In this document: positions 34,641 to 44,242 of the stretch, in pieces | Numbering within the stretch: position 1 is the first letter of the stretch | Layout: each line of letters begins with the position of its first letter | Assembly (NCBI GenBank): GCA_945897475.1 | Contig: CAMDFL010000010.1 | Coordinates: forward strand, 1-46,455 | DNA length: 46,455 nucleotides | Direction of reading: 5' to 3' | From: Bordetella parapertussis | GTDB lineage: Bacteria > Pseudomonadota > Gammaproteobacteria > Burkholderiales > SG8-39 | Translations under genes and position numbers: made by a program | Notes under the pieces: generated by a model | Database searches by the model: none | What the model saw: only the letters and a program-made list of their open reading frames with translations | What the model was told of the DNA's origin: nothing

Positions 34641-37340
34641 TCAGGCGGCGGCGAGCAGCTCGCGCAGCACGTAGGGCATGATGCCGCCGTGGAGGAAATA
34701 ATCCACTTCGATAGGTGTTTCGATTCTAAGCACCAGGCTGACTTCCTGGCGGCTGCCGTCGCTGCGCTTGATAACCAAGGTGGCATCCTGTTGCGGTTTC
34801 AGGTTTTCAAGGCCGAGAATCTCGTACTCCTCGTCACCCTTTATGCCCAGAGACTCCGCGGAATCGTTTCCTTTGAATTGAAGCGGCAGTACGCCCATTC
34901 CCACCAGATTGGAGCGGTGTATGCGCTCAAAACTACGTGTGATGACGGCTTTCACGCCGAGCAACTGAGTGCCCTTGGCGGCCCAGTCGCGCGAAGATCC
35001 GGTGCCGTATTCTTCACCGCCGAAAATTACGGTAGGAACGCCGGCAGCGATGTACTTCATCGCCGCGTCATAGATTGGCAATTGTTCGCCGCTTGGCTGG
35101 TGCAGAGTGACTCCGCCCTCTACCCTAGAGCCATCGGATTTGACGGGAATCATCAGGTTCTTGATTCGCACATTGGCGAAAGTGCCACGCATCATGACAT
35201 CGTGGTTGCCACGTCGGGCACCGTAACTATTGAAGTCGGGCACTGACACATCATGTTCAAGCAGATAGATACCTGCAGGCGAGGAGGGCTTGATAGACCC
35301 GGCTGGACTGATGTGGTCCGTGGTTACTGAGTCGCCGAATACCGCCAACGCCCGCGCGGCAACTATATTGCCGCTGGTACCCGGATTCATGTCGAAGTTC
35401 TCGAAGAAGGGCGGTTCGGCGATATAGGTTGACAGGGGCCAATTGTAGACCTGCCCCGGTGTTGAGGGGACTTCGCCCCATAGCGGGGTGGCTTCGCCAA
35501 GGTTGCTGTAGAGCTTGCGGAAAACCTTGGGATCCTGGGCGTGTCTCATTGATTTGTAGATTTCATCGCTGGTCGGCCAGATATCGCCTATCCACACGTC
35601 TTCGCCATTTTTACCCTTGCCCAGGGGCTCGGTCATCATGTCGTGCAACATGGTCCCGGCGATTGCGTAGGCAACCACCAAGGGTGGGGAGGCGAGAAAA
35701 TTCGCGCGAATATTGGCGTGAATGCGAGCCTCGAAATTGCGGTTTCCGGAAAGCACCGCGCTGCAAACCAGATCGTTCTTAACCACCGACTCCTCTATCG
35801 TTTCTGAAAGCGGGCCGGCGTTGCCAATACAGGTGGTACATCCATATCCGGCGAGGTAGAACCCTAGCTGCTCAAGATAGGGCAATAGACCCGCCTTGGT
35901 CAGGTATTCAGTGACCACTCGAGATCCCGGCGCAAGCGAGGTCTTGATGTGCTTTTTGACTGTCAGCCCGCGTTCAACCGCTTTCTTGGCGAGCAGGCCG
36001 GCGGCGACCAGGACGCTTGGGTTGGAGGTATTGGTGCAGGAAGTAATTGCCGCGATCAGTATGTCACCGGAACCAATGTCGATTCCGTCACGCGTCTTGA
36101 ATCGACGCGCAAGATCATCCGCCTTTTTGGAGAAACCATTTTCCACCGCAGGCTTGGCGAAAAGCGAGGTGAAATTGCTTTTCACATTGCCAATTTCGAT
36201 GCGATCCTGCGGACGTTTCGGCCCCGCCAGTGAAGGCGTTACCGTGCCCAGATCCAACTCGATGACCTGGCTGTAGTCGATCTCGCCGGCTTTGGGTATG
36301 CCGAATAATTTTTGCGCTTTGAAATAGGCTTCGAAAGCCGAGATTTCTGCGTCGGTACGCCCGGTGTATCTAAGGAAATCCACCGTGGCACGGTCGACCG
36401 GGAAGAAACCCATGGTCGCGCCATATTCCGGCGCCATATTGCCAATGGTTGCGCGATCTGGCACCGACAAGTTTTCAACGCCCTCGCCGAAGAATTCAAC
36501 AAATTTTCCTACAACCTTTGATTTGCGCAACAATTCGGTGACCACCAGCACTAAATCGGTAGCCGTTACCCCGCCACGAAGCTGGCCGGTGAGATTGACG
36601 CCAACCACGTCGGGGGACAGGATGTACATCGGTTGTCCCAACATGCCGGCCTCGGCCTCAATGCCGCCAACACCCCAGCCAACCACGCCTATGCCGTTGA
36701 TCATTGTGGTATGACTGTCAGTGCCAACCAGCGTATCCGGGTAGTAGACGCCGTCTTTTTGATGGACGCCACGGGCCAGATACTCCAGGTTCACCTGGTG
36801 CACGATACCGATGCCTGGCGGCACGACCTTGAAAGTGTCGAAAGCCTGCATGCCCCATTTCATGAATTCATAGCGCTCCTGATTGCGCTGAAACTCAATT
36901 TTCATATTCAGATCGAGGGCATTCTTGCTGCCGTAGTTGTCAACTTGAACCGAGTGATCGACCACCAGATCCACCGGAACCAGAGGTTCCACCACCTTGG
37001 GATTTTTCCCCATTCGATGGGCGACACTACGCATCGCGGCCAAGTCGGCAAGCAGTGGAATGCCAGTCAGGTCCTGCAGAACAATACGTGCGAGAACAAA
37101 CGGAATTTCCTCTGTACGGGGCGCGTTGGTCTTCCAGTTGGCGAGCTGCCTAACATGTTCCTCGGTGACCTTTTTGCCATCGCAATTGCGCAGCACCGAT
37201 TCCAGAACGATGCGAATAGAAACTGGCAAACGCGATAGATTGACGCCCAAAGCCTTGGACAAGGCAGGCAGAGACTGAAACTGGCCGGTTTTGTCTGCGG
37301 AAATCTTGAAGTTTTGAAGGGTATTGAATGGATTGCTCAT
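34641..37340 (-). CDS. acnA: aconitate hydratase AcnA
   Basis: AcnA interconverts citrate and isocitrate and can hydrate 2-methyl-cis-aconitate to 2-methylisocitrate. The 899-residue protein has the [4Fe-4S] ligands C435 (SCTNTSNP) and C501/C504 (GCTTCIGN). Substrate-site residues are in VGTDSHTTM and in [16 protein letters not shown] of the C-terminal swivel domain. GGAG precedes the ATG. As the last enzyme gene downstream of prpBCD, it likely supplies the aconitase step of the methylcitrate cycle as well as the TCA cycle. No acnD or prpF is present in the window. Confidence 0.96.
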   Translation of the reverse strand: MSNPFNTLQNFKISADKTGQFQSLPALSKALGVNLSRLPVSIRIVLESVLRNCDGKKVTEEHVRQLANWKTNAPRTEEIPFVLARIVLQDLTGIPLLADLAAMRSVAHRMGKNPKVVEPLVPVDLVVDHSVQVDNYGSKNALDLNMKIEFQRNQERYEFMKWGMQAFDTFKVVPPGIGIVHQVNLEYLARGVHQKDGVYYPDTLVGTDSHTTMINGIGVVGWGVGGIEAEAGMLGQPMYILSPDVVGVNLTGQLRGGVTATDLVLVVTELLRKSKVVGKFVEFFGEGVENLSVPDRATIGNMAPEYGATMGFFPVDRATVDFLRYTGRTDAEISAFEAYFKAQKLFGIPKAGEIDYSQVIELDLGTVTPSLAGPKRPQDRIEIGNVKSNFTSLFAKPAVENGFSKKADDLARRFKTRDGIDIGSGDILIAAITSCTNTSNPSVLVAAGLLAKKAVERGLTVKKHIKTSLAPGSRVVTEYLTKAGLLPYLEQLGFYLAGYGCTTCIGNAGPLSETIEESVVKNDLVCSAVLSGNRNFEARIHANIRANFLASPPLVVAYAIAGTMLHDMMTEPLGKGKNGEDVWIGDIWPTSDEIYKSMRHAQDPKVFRKLYSNLGEATPLWGEVPSTPGQVYNWPLSTYIAEPPFFENFDMNPGTSGNIVAARALAVFGDSVTTDHISPAGSIKPSSPAGIYLLEHDVSVPDFNSYGARRGNHDVMMRGTFANVRIKNLMIPVKSDGSRVEGGVTLHQPSGEQLPIYDAAMKYIAAGVPTVIFGGEEYGTGSSRDWAAKGTQLLGVKAVITRSFERIHRSNLVGMGVLPLQFKGNDSAESLGIKGDEEYEILGLENLKPQQDATLVIKRSDGSRQEVSLVLRIETPIEVDYFLHGGIMPYVLRELLAAA

Positions 37341-37447
37341 CGAGAGACTCCAGATGCTATGGATGTGAAATTGCCGGGAAGTGCTTAAACGGCTTGGAAT
37401 CCGTCATTGTAAAGAATTCCACGCCAAAAGACCTTTGGATAATCCTT

Positions 37448-37475
37448 GCATGTCGCCGCTAATACGGCGACATGC
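37448..37475 (-). other. 11-bp perfect hairpin between prpD and acnA
   Basis: GCATGTCGCCG (37448-37458) and CGGCGACATGC (37465-37475) are exact reverse complements around a 6-base loop. No U tract follows on the minus strand, so it is not a standard intrinsic terminator. In the 177-base gap between prpD and acnA it may stabilise the upstream mRNA or set the ratio of prp to acnA message. Confidence 0.75.
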
Positions 37476-37486
37476 CGGCGATATCC

Positions 37487-37529
37487 GCAACTTTAGATGA
37501 CCAGCTTATGCGCGACTTTAGATAACCAG
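37487..37529 (-). repeat. 25-bp-period duplication of the prpD gene end
   Basis: On the minus strand CTGGTTATCTAAAGTCGCG, which contains the prpD stop, is followed 25 bases later by CTGGTCATCTAAAGTTGCG. Apart from two C/T differences the two copies match. Both read Leu-Val-Ile-stop, the difference in the Val codon being synonymous. The second copy is in a different frame. Confidence 0.8.
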
Positions 37530-38969
37530 TGTTTCGATGAATTCATTGACGGGGGTTTCCGCCAGACGTTTGCGATTCATGCAAAGCGCCAGTATTTCCT
37601 GTTGCTGCTTGTGCGGAAAACGCCGCGCCAGATTGCGGCGGAATTTCTCGACCAATAGCGGCATACCTTGTTTGCGGCGGCGTTTGTGTCCAATGGGATA
37701 TTCGCAGACCACTTCTTTCAGTTTGGTGCCATCCTTGAATTCAACCGTCAGGGCATTGGCAATCGAGCGTTTGGCCGGGTCATGGTAGTCCCGTGTGAAT
37801 CGCTTGTCCTCCTCGCAGAAAACTTTCTCTCGCAAGCTGTCGATTCTCGGATCGCGAGCGACATCGTCCTCGTAGTCGGCGGCCGTCAAGCGCCCGAAAA
37901 TAAGCGGTATCGCGGTCATGTACTGAATGCAATGATCCCTATCGGCCGGGTTATTGAGTGGGCCTTGCTTGTCGATGATGCGAATTGCTGCTTCATGGGT
38001 GCGAATGCGAACGCGTTTGATGTCCTGCGCGTTGCGGCCTGATCCTTGCATCTGCTCATGGATCTGCATGGCGCACTCGGCCGCGGTCTGCGCGTGAAAC
38101 TCCGCCGGAAATGAAATTTTAAACAATACGTTTTCCATGACATAGCTGCCATAGGGGCGCTGGAATTTGAACGCTTGACCGCGAAACGAGGCATCGTAGA
38201 ACCCCCAGGTCTTGGCGCTCAACGCAGAGGGGTAGCCCATTTCGCCCGTTTTGGCAATGAGCGCGAGACGTACCGCGCGGGCGCTTGCGTCGCCGGCCGC
38301 CCAGGATTTTCTCGATCCGGCATTGGGCGCGTGGCGATAGGTACGCAAGGCCTGCCCATCCACCCAGGCAAGCGAAATTGCATTGATGACTTCGTCGCGG
38401 TTCAGGCCCAGCATCTTGGCTATCACCGCAGTTGAGGCCACCTTAACAAGTACCACATGGTCGATGCCAACTTTGTTAAAGCTGTTCTCCAGGGCAATGC
38501 AGCCTTGAATCTCGTGGGCCATGATCATGCCGGTCAAGACATCCTGCATGATCATGGGTTTTTTGCCCACGGCCACGGCGTTGCGGGACAACCAGTCGGC
38601 GACGGCAAGAATGCCGCCCAGATTGTCAGAAGGATGGCCCCATTCGGCGGCGAGCCAGGTGTCGTTGAAATCCAGCCAGCGAATCATGGCGCCGATATTA
38701 AATGCCGCCTGGACCGGGTCGAGCTGATAGGAGGTACCCGGTACACGGGCGCCGTTGGGCACAATAGTGCCTGGCACAATGGGGCCCAGGAGCTTGGTGC
38801 AAGCCGGGTACTCCAGCGCTTCGAATCCGCAGCCCAAGGTATCCATGAGGCAGTAGCGTGCGGTCTCGAACGCCTCTGTACTTCGAATTTTATAGCCCAG
38901 AACATAGTCGGCAATATCTGTGATGACCTGGTCAGGTTTGGGTCTTACATTGGAAATTTTCGCCGACAT
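37518..38969 (-). CDS. prpD: 2-methylcitrate dehydratase PrpD
   Basis: PrpD removes water from (2S,3S)-2-methylcitrate to give 2-methyl-cis-aconitate in propionate breakdown. The 483-residue MmgE/PrpD-family protein has the conserved [40 protein letters not shown] and [14 protein letters not shown] blocks and a [10 protein letters not shown] segment. Its length matches E. coli PrpD (483). The prpC stop lies 2 bases before its ATG, so the two are coupled. Aconitase (acnA, next gene) would catalyse the following hydration. Confidence 0.95.
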   Translation of the reverse strand: MSAKISNVRPKPDQVITDIADYVLGYKIRSTEAFETARYCLMDTLGCGFEALEYPACTKLLGPIVPGTIVPNGARVPGTSYQLDPVQAAFNIGAMIRWLDFNDTWLAAEWGHPSDNLGGILAVADWLSRNAVAVGKKPMIMQDVLTGMIMAHEIQGCIALENSFNKVGIDHVVLVKVASTAVIAKMLGLNRDEVINAISLAWVDGQALRTYRHAPNAGSRKSWAAGDASARAVRLALIAKTGEMGYPSALSAKTWGFYDASFRGQAFKFQRPYGSYVMENVLFKISFPAEFHAQTAAECAMQIHEQMQGSGRNAQDIKRVRIRTHEAAIRIIDKQGPLNNPADRDHCIQYMTAIPLIFGRLTAADYEDDVARDPRIDSLREKVFCEEDKRFTRDYHDPAKRSIANALTVEFKDGTKLKEVVCEYPIGHKRRRKQGMPLLVEKFRRNLARRFPHKQQQEILALCMNRKRLAETPVNEFIETLVI

Positions 38970-38971
38970 GA

Positions 38972-40120
38972 CTATGACCTTTTATCAAGAGGAATCCATG
39001 GCCGCTCATCCGGCCCGGTGTAGTTGGCCGTTGGTCGGATAATCTTTCCATCGATACGCTGCTCGATGATGTGTGCGGTCCACCCCGAGGTGCGCGCCAA
39101 AACGAAAAGCGGGGTGAACATCAAGGTAGGCACGCCCATTTGGTGGTATGACACCGCGCTATACCAATCCAGATTGGGGAACATTTTCTTTTCACGCCAC
39201 ATCACGGTCTCCAGCCGGTCAGCGACATCGAATAGCGTCATGCTCCCGGCCTCAATCGATAACTGGCGCGCGACTTCTTTTATCACTTTGTTGCGGGGGT
39301 CGGAGCTCGTATAGACCGGATGACCGAATCCAATGACGATTTCACGGGCATTCACGCGACGGACAATATCGGACTCGGCATCGTTCACGTTTTTATATCG
39401 AGACAGAACTTCATAGGCGACTTCATTGGCGCCACCGTGCTTGGGGCCTCTTAAGGCGCCGATACCACCGCAGATCGCCGAGTAGATATCGGAACCCGTG
39501 CCGGTGATCACGCGACACGCGAAGGTGGAGGCATTGAATTCATGCTCGGCGTACAGGTTTAACGAAGTGTGCATGGCGCGAATCCAGGACGCCGATGGGG
39601 GTTTGCCATGCAGAAGATGCAGAAAATGTGAACCTATTGAGTCATCATCGGTTTCGACTTCGATGCGGCGTCCGTCGCGCGAGAAATGATACCAATACAA
39701 AAGCATGGAACCAAAAGAAGCCATCAGGCGATCCGCTATGGCGCGCGCCTGTGTGACATCCTGATTCACCTCCTCTGGCATGAGTGTAGCCAACACCGAA
39801 CAACCGGTTCGTAAAACGTCCATGGGATGCGCCGAAGCGGGAAGGCATTCGAGCGCGGTCCGGAGAGTGGGATGCAAGCTGCGCAAAGTGCGCAATCGTT
39901 CTTTGTATGCGCTCAACTGCGAAGCATTGGGCAGTTTTTCGTGGATAAGTAGATAGGCCACTTCCTCAAATTCCGCGCGATCAGCGAAATCCAGAATATC
40001 GTAGCCGCGATAGTTGAGGTCGTTTCCCGAGCGGCCTACGGTGCACAAGGCGGTGTTTCCCGCAACGACGCCTGATAGCGCCACCGATTTTTTGGCCTTT
40101 GGAGCATTGTCGACACTCAT
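38972..40120 (-). CDS. prpC: 2-methylcitrate synthase PrpC
   Basis: PrpC condenses propionyl-CoA with oxaloacetate. The 382-residue protein belongs to the short citrate-synthase branch. The catalytic triad fits H228 (PKHGGANE), H267 (GFGHPVY) and D318 (NLDWYSA). The [12 protein letters not shown]-like start ([17 protein letters not shown]) is characteristic of methylcitrate synthases rather than GltA. Its ATG overlaps the prpB stop by 4 bases. GltA itself is not in the window, so some citrate synthase side activity is possible but not shown. Confidence 0.95.
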   Translation of the reverse strand: MSVDNAPKAKKSVALSGVVAGNTALCTVGRSGNDLNYRGYDILDFADRAEFEEVAYLLIHEKLPNASQLSAYKERLRTLRSLHPTLRTALECLPASAHPMDVLRTGCSVLATLMPEEVNQDVTQARAIADRLMASFGSMLLYWYHFSRDGRRIEVETDDDSIGSHFLHLLHGKPPSASWIRAMHTSLNLYAEHEFNASTFACRVITGTGSDIYSAICGGIGALRGPKHGGANEVAYEVLSRYKNVNDAESDIVRRVNAREIVIGFGHPVYTSSDPRNKVIKEVARQLSIEAGSMTLFDVADRLETVMWREKKMFPNLDWYSAVSYHQMGVPTLMFTPLFVLARTSGWTAHIIEQRIDGKIIRPTANYTGPDERPWIPLDKRS

Positions 40121-41013
40121 TTTCGATTCACTTTCTCTTTGGAAAAAAGCGCATCCAATTTTTTCTCGTACGCGTGATAGCCAAGCACTTCATAGAGCTG
40201 CTCGCGTGTCTGCATGCTGCTCAACACCGCTTTTTGCGTGCCGTCGCGGCGTATCGCGCCATATACCTCCAAGGCCGCGTTGCTCATGGCACGAAACGCG
40301 GACAGTGGATACAAAGCGATGGCAACATTTACGATACGCAGTTCCTCGAGGGTAAAGAGCGGGGTGGCGCCAAACTCGGTCAGATTGGCGAGGATAGGCA
40401 CCCCAACCGCTTCGGCAAACTTTGCGTACATAGAAAGCTCGGTCATCGCTTCCGGAAAAATGCCATCCGCACCGGCCTCAACGCACCGGCAGGCGCGCTC
40501 AATCGCGGCGTTTAGACCTTCAACCGCAAGCGCATCGGTGCGCGCCATGATGAAAAATGATGAGTCGGTACGTGCGTCGGCCGCCGCTTTGACGCGATCG
40601 ACCATTTCCTCGGTCGTCACTAGTTCTTTTCCCGGCCGGTGGCCGCAACGCTTTGCTCCTACCTGATCCTCGATATGCATCGCCGCCGCCCCGGCGCGAA
40701 TAAGTGAACGTGTGGTTCGCGCAATGTTGAAGGCTGAGGCGCCAAAGCCTGTATCAACGTCGACCAGCAGGGGAAGGGCGCACACATCAGTGATGCGGCG
40801 CACATCGGTCAATACGTCATCGAGACTGGAGATACCAAGGTCAGGCAGGCCCAGCGACCCGGCGGCGACGCCGCCACCCGACAGATAAATGGCGCGATAG
40901 CCACTGCGCTCGGCCAGTCGCGCGCTGTAGGCGTTCAGGGCGCCCACGCACTGCAGCGGCTGCTCTTGCCGAAGTGCGTTGCGAAATCTTGCTCCCGGCG
41001 ATTGTTGGTTCAT
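40117..41013 (-). CDS. prpB: 2-methylisocitrate lyase PrpB
   Basis: PrpB cleaves 2-methylisocitrate to pyruvate and succinate. The 298-residue protein of the isocitrate-lyase/PEP-mutase superfamily has the signature KRCGH (121-125), metal-site Asp residues in [11 protein letters not shown] (85, 87), and [22 protein letters not shown] near the start. The length fits the family (about 296). It is followed by prpC with a 4-base overlap and preceded by a CitE-like gene with a 36-base gap. No PrpR-type regulator is encoded nearby. Confidence 0.95.
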   Translation of the reverse strand: MNQQSPGARFRNALRQEQPLQCVGALNAYSARLAERSGYRAIYLSGGGVAAGSLGLPDLGISSLDDVLTDVRRITDVCALPLLVDVDTGFGASAFNIARTTRSLIRAGAAAMHIEDQVGAKRCGHRPGKELVTTEEMVDRVKAAADARTDSSFFIMARTDALAVEGLNAAIERACRCVEAGADGIFPEAMTELSMYAKFAEAVGVPILANLTEFGATPLFTLEELRIVNVAIALYPLSAFRAMSNAALEVYGAIRRDGTQKAVLSSMQTREQLYEVLGYHAYEKKLDALFSKEKVNRK

Positions 41014-41049
41014 AGTTTTGAATTTTCCAGGGCGCGAATCAATCTTGAA

Positions 41050-42066
41050 TTAAAAAAACGCCTTATCGGCTTCAACGGGTAATACCACACCCGTCACCTT
41101 GGCTTTTTGCAGTAGCTCCCAGTAATAGCGGAAGGTCGCGCGATCGTGCATTTCGCCATCGAACTGTATCGGGCCCCATCCGGCCTTTTGCGCCGCAATC
41201 AGGATGCCGGCGCCCGATTGCACCTCGGTCAATTCAGGTTTCATCGCTTCGATGATGGGTTTGATTTGGGTCGGATGAATCGACCATTTGCGCAGGAATC
41301 CGAATTCCTGTCGTGCGCGCCGCGCATCCTCATATGCCGTTTGCGGATTGCGAATGTCCAAGGTCACGCCATCGGCGGGGACTACACCATTGGCGAGCGC
41401 CGCTGCGGCGATTTCGGTTTTTGCTCGCACCATTAGTTTGTGTTCGAACTGCCCAGGCGAACGCATGGCACTGGCAGGTATGGCTCCGTGGTGCGCGGAC
41501 ACCAGGTCCATCAGTCCGAAATCCAGGGTTTGCATCCACGGCAGCGCCGCAATTTGGTAGGCTTCGCGAATACCACCATGCGTTTCCAGTAGCGCGTGAA
41601 TCGGAATTTCGCGCTTGATTCCCAAGCGCCTTGCGGTTTGCCTTATGAAATCAATCATGACGCGAGTCTGGTTGGCGCTGTCGACTTTAGGCAGTGTGAG
41701 ATAAGCGATATTGGCGCCGGCGTCACCGAGCAAAATCTCCACGTCGTGCCGCCAGGACGAGTGGGTTTCGTCGTGAATCCGCGCGCCAGCCATGCGATGG
41801 CGATTGGCTGGGCTTGCGATCAGACGGGCCACCATTTTCGCGTGTTCCACCTCCTGTCCTGGGCGAGCGCCGTCTTCGCAATCGCAGGTCAGATCGAATA
41901 GAGGGCCGATCTCGTCCTGCAGACCAAACGACTTCAGGATAACTTTCTCGTTTCCGGCGATGTGCTCACAGACCGGAATCGATGGGAACGGCTTCTCGCC
42001 GGCAAAAAGCGCGTCCCTCGGATGTATTGAAACGGCGCTCGGCGCGGCGTCCACCGATCCCGCCAA
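41050..42066 (-). CDS. HpcH/HpaI aldolase / citrate lyase beta-like protein
   Basis: This 338-residue TIM-barrel protein of the CitE/HpcH group has DLTCDCEDGARPG near residue 60 (an acidic metal-binding motif comparable to the CitE DLEDAV segment). ETHGGIREAYQIAALPWMQTLDFGLMDLV corresponds to the CitE active-site strand with its Glu. It is longer than CitE. Family members cleave or form malyl-, methylmalyl- or citramalyl-CoA. The start is a TTG directly after the mdh stop; a GTG at 42054 is possible. Sitting between mdh and prpB, it may handle a C4/C5 acyl-CoA linked to propionate or glyoxylate metabolism, but the substrate is not determined. Confidence 0.8.
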   Translation of the reverse strand: MAGSVDAAPSAVSIHPRDALFAGEKPFPSIPVCEHIAGNEKVILKSFGLQDEIGPLFDLTCDCEDGARPGQEVEHAKMVARLIASPANRHRMAGARIHDETHSSWRHDVEILLGDAGANIAYLTLPKVDSANQTRVMIDFIRQTARRLGIKREIPIHALLETHGGIREAYQIAALPWMQTLDFGLMDLVSAHHGAIPASAMRSPGQFEHKLMVRAKTEIAAAALANGVVPADGVTLDIRNPQTAYEDARRARQEFGFLRKWSIHPTQIKPIIEAMKPELTEVQSGAGILIAAQKAGWGPIQFDGEMHDRATFRYYWELLQKAKVTGVVLPVEADKAFF

Positions 42067-43056
42067 TTAACCCACCAGATGTTTGATGGCGTCGCGCTCT
42101 TCCTGCAATTCCTTGAGGGTAGCGTCCATCTTGCCGCGGCTGAATGGGTCAATCTCCAAGCCTTTGACGCGCTCATAATTGCCGTTGGCGCAGGTCACCG
42201 GAACGCCGTACATAATGCCCTCGGGGATGCCATAGCTGCCATCTGAAGGGATTCCCATGGTGACCCAACGTCCGTTGGTACCTGACACCCAATCGCGCAC
42301 GTGGTCGATGGCGGCGTTGGCGGCACTGGCGGCCGAGGACAAACCACGCGCCTCGATGATAGCGGTACCGCGTTTGGCGACGGTAGGAATAAAAGTGTCG
42401 CGATACCAGGTTTCATCATTAACCACCTTCGGCGCGGGTTGCCCGCCAATGGTGGCAAAGCGGTAATCCGGGTACATGGTTGGGCTGTGATTTCCCCAAA
42501 CGATCAGTTTCTCAAACGACTCGACTGGTTTGCCAGTCTTGACTGAGAGTTGCGAGAGCGCACGGTTGTGATCCAATCGCAGCATCGCGGTGAAATTCTC
42601 GCGAGGAAGATCCGGCGCGGAATTCATGGCGATATAAGCGTTGGTGTTGGCCGGATTGCCGACAACCAGAACCTTGACGGTACGGCTGGCAACCTCATTC
42701 AAGGCCTTTCCTTGCACCGTGAATATCGCCCCGTTGGCCTCAAGAAGATCCTTTCTTTCCATGCCCGCTGTGCGCGGTCGGGCGCCCACCAGAATGGCGA
42801 TATCGATGTCCTTGAAGGCGACCTTAGCGTCGCTGGCGGGAACCATGCCCGCGAGTAATGGAAATGCGCAGTCATCCAACTCCATCATCACGCCCTTGAG
42901 CGCGTTCTGCGCCTTGGGATCGGCAATCTCCAGCATTTGCAGAATAACCGGCTGATCCCGGCCGAGCAGTTCACCGCTGGCGATCCGAAAAAGCAGTGAA
43001 TAACCAATTTGTCCGGCGGCACCGGTGACTGCGACACGAATGGGCGATTTGGCCAT
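42067..43056 (-). CDS. mdh: malate dehydrogenase
   Basis: Mdh oxidises malate to oxaloacetate with NAD+. The 329-residue protein is the cytosolic-type (type 2) form common in betaproteobacteria. It has the Rossmann motif TGAAGQIG (11-18), the substrate loop [25 protein letters not shown] and the active-site [10 protein letters not shown] with its catalytic His. The ATG at 43056 has AGGGAG 5 bases upstream, so longer in-frame starts are rejected. It heads the mdh-citE-like-prpBCD-acnA run and is divergent from sdhCDAB. Confidence 0.96.
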   Translation of the reverse strand: MAKSPIRVAVTGAAGQIGYSLLFRIASGELLGRDQPVILQMLEIADPKAQNALKGVMMELDDCAFPLLAGMVPASDAKVAFKDIDIAILVGARPRTAGMERKDLLEANGAIFTVQGKALNEVASRTVKVLVVGNPANTNAYIAMNSAPDLPRENFTAMLRLDHNRALSQLSVKTGKPVESFEKLIVWGNHSPTMYPDYRFATIGGQPAPKVVNDETWYRDTFIPTVAKRGTAIIEARGLSSAASAANAAIDHVRDWVSGTNGRWVTMGIPSDGSYGIPEGIMYGVPVTCANGNYERVKGLEIDPFSRGKMDATLKELQEERDAIKHLVG

Positions 43057-43086
43057 GAGGGCTCCCTGAATATGTCTTTGATGAAA

Positions 43087-43113
43087 TTTATATTGAAAGG
43101 CGAATATCCGCCT
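43087..43113 (-). promoter_or_regulatory. possible mdh promoter with internal palindrome
   Basis: A -10-like TATAAA (minus strand, 43087-43092) lies about 31 bases before the mdh ATG. Just upstream AGGCGAATATCCGCCT (43098-43113) is a 16-bp near-perfect palindrome (one mismatched pair) in the position of the promoter spacer, a plausible operator. The -35 region (TTAGGC) is poor, so an activator may be needed. The other side of this 421-base divergent gap holds the sdhC signals. Confidence 0.4.
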
Positions 43114-43410
43114 AAGGGGAATTACATCAAACCGACAGGAAGTTGCTCGGCTCCCTGTGTATTTGCTGCAATGCACACCCATCGGGAGTTTAGGCGCTGC
43201 GTGTTTCCAATGTCAACGACTGCTAGGCGAACTTGGACTGTGGTTCGGCGCGGCGTTCTCGATTTCAGAGTCGCGCTCCGAATGAACCGGGAAGCGGCCA
43301 CAGCGCAACAGATGCGAGTAATATGAACGACACTTCCATTTGCTCGTTCCCTCAACAGCAATAATGGACCCGTGGACGATTGTGCGGCACAAAAAAATCG
43401 CCAGTCTGTA

Positions 43411-43416
43411 TATAAT
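43411..43416 (+). promoter_or_regulatory. -10 element upstream of sdhC
   Basis: A perfect TATAAT in TGTATATAATTG lies about 61 bases before the sdhC ATG. The expected -35 position reads CACAAA, a weak match, so the promoter may depend on an activator binding in the mdh-sdhC gap. The rest of this gap (43114-43400) shows no gene. Just before the ATG, CGTTGACACAT (43447) and CGTTGATACAT (43469) form a 22-bp-period direct repeat. Confidence 0.4.
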
Positions 43417-43477
43417 TGAAGGCTTATCTCCGCCGCGCTGCCCCCTCGTTGACACATCCATGGAAAGACGTTGATAC

Positions 43478-43882
43478 ATGTCTGATCCCGCAGTGAATTT
43501 TGCTTTGTCAAAATCAGCCAGACCAGTCTGGTACAACCTGAGTCCCGCGAACCTGCCGCTTCCTGGCTTGGTATCTATTTTTCATCGGATCAGTGGACTG
43601 GTCCTTTTTGTCGGGCTGTTCTGGTTGTTGTATCTGCTCGATGCCAGTCTTTCTTCCCCGGCGTCTTACGCCAAAATCATGGCGACAATCAGCCATCCTT
43701 TGGCCAAATTGGTGCTGTTGGGATTCACCTGGGCATTCCTGCATCACTTCTGCGCGGGCATTCGTTTTCTATTGTTGGATATCCATGTGGGCGCCAGTTT
43801 GAGCGCCGCGCGCAGGTCAAGTTTGATCGTGTTCGCCATCAGCTTGCTGCTGACGGCAATTCTGGGAGCCAGGCTATGGTGA
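43478..43882 (+). CDS. sdhC: succinate dehydrogenase cytochrome b556 subunit
   Basis: SdhC is a membrane anchor of complex II and shares the heme b and quinone site with SdhD. The 134-residue protein has three TM helices (about 38-55, 75-100, 112-132). It keeps SIFHRISG near residue 33, whose Ser/Arg line the quinone site, and HHFCAGIRFLLLD, where H90 matches the heme-ligand His. The stop overlaps the sdhD start. The ribosome site is weak (GGAAAG, 11 bases upstream). Confidence 0.94.
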   Translation: MSDPAVNFALSKSARPVWYNLSPANLPLPGLVSIFHRISGLVLFVGLFWLLYLLDASLSSPASYAKIMATISHPLAKLVLLGFTWAFLHHFCAGIRFLLLDIHVGASLSAARRSSLIVFAISLLLTAILGARLW

Positions 43883-44223
43883 GCCGATTGGTGGTCGGCG
43901 CGCATTATGGATTGCGCGATTGGCTGATGCAGCGGGCAAGCGCGGTGGTAATGGCGATTTATACCGTCATTGTGGGCGCATGGATTTTGGTCGAACCGCC
44001 GCTTAATTACGGCGCATGGACATCGATGTTCTCCAACAGCTATATGCGTATTGCGACCTTGTTTTTTTTCATTAGTTTGCTATTGCATGCCTGGGTTGGC
44101 ATGCGCGATATTGTCATGGATTATGTAAAGCCAACCTGGTTGCGTTTGTGTCTTCATCTTTTTGTCATTCTGGTTCTGGTCGCATATGCCGGCTGGTCCG
44201 TCCAAATTTTGTGGAGAACTTAA
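43876..44223 (+). CDS. sdhD: succinate dehydrogenase membrane anchor subunit
   Basis: SdhD is the second membrane anchor of complex II. The 115-residue protein has three TM segments (about 20-38, 53-75, 88-108), the conserved [17 protein letters not shown] opening and [15 protein letters not shown], which carries the heme/quinone-site residues. The ATG overlaps the sdhC stop by 7 bases. It ends 19 bases before sdhA. Confidence 0.94.
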   Translation: MVSRLVVGAHYGLRDWLMQRASAVVMAIYTVIVGAWILVEPPLNYGAWTSMFSNSYMRIATLFFFISLLLHAWVGMRDIVMDYVKPTWLRLCLHLFVILVLVAYAGWSVQILWRT

Positions 44224-44242
44224 ATTCTATGGGGACTGCAAC

